6,274 bases of DNA, taken from contig PLTK01000140.1 in NCBI GenBank assembly GCA_003164415.1, positions 1-6,274 on the forward strand, in the 5' to 3' direction. Each line of letters opens with the position of its first letter. Position 1 is the first letter of the stretch. This document shows, piece after piece, positions 5,708-6,274 of this stretch. This stretch comes from Methanobacterium sp. (GTDB taxonomy: Archaea; Methanobacteriota; Methanobacteria; Methanobacteriales; Methanobacteriaceae). Below the pieces are notes generated by a model. That model ran no database searches. It was not told the DNA's origin and saw nothing but the letters and a program-made list of their open reading frames with translations. The position numbers and the translations under genes were made by a program.

Positions 5708-5927
5708 GAGTTTTACCTATCCCGGGTTGTAAATTTAGAATATGGATACCAGGTTGTGTAAAATCAATATCGGACAGACAATCTCTCACTTCCGTTATGT
5801 TTCTTCCTAGATTCATGGTTTCAATTTCAGGAACTTCATACGCTTCTTTATCCCATTTTATAGGTTCCTCAACAATGAGGGTAAAATGTCCTCTATGCTC
5901 TTTGCTATTTTCAATATTTTTGCCCAT
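5688..5927 (-). CDS. SF2-type DNA helicase, N-terminal part with Walker A
   Basis: This 79-codon frame starts at ATG 5927 after AGGTGA (5932-5937), a near-ideal methanogen ribosome binding site with 4 bases between. The sequence is acidic, then HILNLQPGIGKTHAIKEF, with the Walker A loop PGIGKT at residues 68-73, and it stops six codons after the loop. The next helicase element (KSFLMVTARHDLI) appears at once in the other frame at 5707-3860. Dropping one base in the AAA or TT run of AATTAAAGAATTC restores a continuous protein. This is therefore the true start of the helicase gene, not a separate protein. Possible TATA motifs lie at 5954-5963 and 6021-6032; neither is convincing. A hairpin at 6050-6067 separates it from the gene upstream. 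Confidence 0.8.
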   Translation of the reverse strand: MGKNIENSKEHRGHFTLIVEEPIKWDKEAYEVPEIETMNLGRNITEVRDCLSDIDFTQPGIHILNLQPGIGKTHAIKEF

Positions 5928-6049
5928 AAATTCACCTATCCGCTCTTAGTTATGATTTATAATTAATTCAATTATGTTTAATATGTTTTGATTGAAAATT
6001 TTTGTTTGTTGCTTTTTATGAATATTTAAATTGTTATATGTGTACGATA

Positions 6050-6067
6050 TGGATAAAAAAATATCCA
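6050..6067 (-). terminator. Hairpin between the acidic gene and the helicase
   Basis: TGGATA (6050-6055) pairs with TATCCA (6062-6067) around six bases. The loop reads as a T-run on the minus strand. It lies 22 bases after the stop of the acidic protein gene and about 120 bases before the helicase start, so it may end one transcript. If so, the helicase needs its own promoter in 5938-6049. Confidence 0.4.
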
Positions 6068-6088
6068 AAGTATTCTAGGTAGTATTTT

Positions 6089-6274
6089 TTATTTTGCCAA
6101 TTTTTCCTCAATTTTCTCTTTTGTATCACAAATCTCTTCATGTTTGAAATCATTTATAGGTTCTTCAGGTTCTTGTTCGGATTCATCAAACTCTTTAGAT
6201 CAGTAGCTAGTTCTTCTTGTACCAGATCAAAGTCAGTAGGTTCAAAATCGTCGATATGTTGTCGATTCGTTGAA
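6089..6274 (-). CDS. Acidic protein, C-terminal part, with one frame change (cut by window edge)
   Basis: The minus strand enters from the right edge in one frame, reading HIDDFEPTDFDLVQEELATD and then LK. It is then open in the adjacent frame as EFDESEQEPEEPINDF followed by KHEEICDTKEKIEEKLAK, to TAA at 6089-6091. Adding one base to the three-base run at 6194-6196 joins the two as LKEFDE. The product is strongly acidic and rich in glutamate, with a helical, lysine-containing tail, and no domain is recognised. It lies upstream of the helicase on the same strand and may be a small DNA- or partner-binding protein of the element; this is a guess from position. The start is outside the window. 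Confidence 0.5.

Larger units (their letters stand above)
1157..6274. mobile_element. Integrated genetic element (provirus or plasmid), left part
   Basis: The region starts at the 3' end of a tRNA gene, opens with a tyrosine recombinase reading away from the tRNA, and continues with a gene-poor repeat-bearing stretch. It then holds a helicase of the kind found on archaeal plasmids and viruses, next to small unrecognised proteins. No capsid, terminase, portal or conjugation gene is visible, so virus and plasmid cannot be told apart. The right boundary lies outside the window. Confidence 0.6.

Noticed and set aside
1157..6274. Second att copy (tRNA-Thr 3' end) within the window
   Set aside because: No further copy of the GC-rich tRNA 3' segment is visible on either strand, so the element must extend past the right edge.

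Overview
The window looks like chromosomal DNA of an AT-rich archaeon, most likely a methanogen of the Methanobacteriales type. This rests on a tRNA-Thr with a U73 discriminator and no encoded CCA, T-rich archaeal-style terminators, ribosome binding sites of the AGGTGA/GGAGG kind, and a metallo-beta-lactamase-fold protein of a type I associate with methanogens. The genus is an inference; no rRNA or marker gene fixes it.

Layout. Positions 1-86 hold the last codons of an unidentified plus-strand gene. Positions 205-1006 encode the metallo-beta-lactamase-fold hydrolase, whose true start lies one frame away from the rest of the gene. A complete tRNA-Thr(CGU) follows at 1083-1156. A tyrosine recombinase (1187-2227) starts 31 bases after it in the same direction. 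This is the usual arrangement at one end of an archaeal provirus or plasmid integrated into a tRNA gene, so everything from about 1157 to the right edge is read as an integrated element. The other end and the second att copy are outside the window.

Inside the element, 2228-3783 is mostly gene-poor. It holds a diverged direct repeat of about 120 bp, a broken small plus-strand gene (2588-2767), T-runs and hairpins, and a small minus-strand gene (3113-3286, 57 aa) with a good ribosome binding site. The right half is on the minus strand: an acidic protein cut by the window edge, then an SF2-type DNA helicase. The helicase N-terminal part with Walker A (5688-5927) and its body (3860-5707) are in different frames. 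It has four cysteines between motifs I and II, as XPD/DinG-type Fe-S helicases do, and is probably the element's replication helicase.

The most consistent oddity is a set of about six single-base frame changes in 6.3 kb, in the hydrolase, the broken small gene, the helicase (twice) and the acidic protein. Five of the six would be repaired by adding or removing one base in a homopolymer run. One lies in an otherwise well-preserved chromosomal gene. Sequencing or assembly error is therefore at least as likely as real decay or programmed frameshifting. The integrase has serine where Arg I of the catalytic set is expected, as known for IntDOT of Bacteroides.
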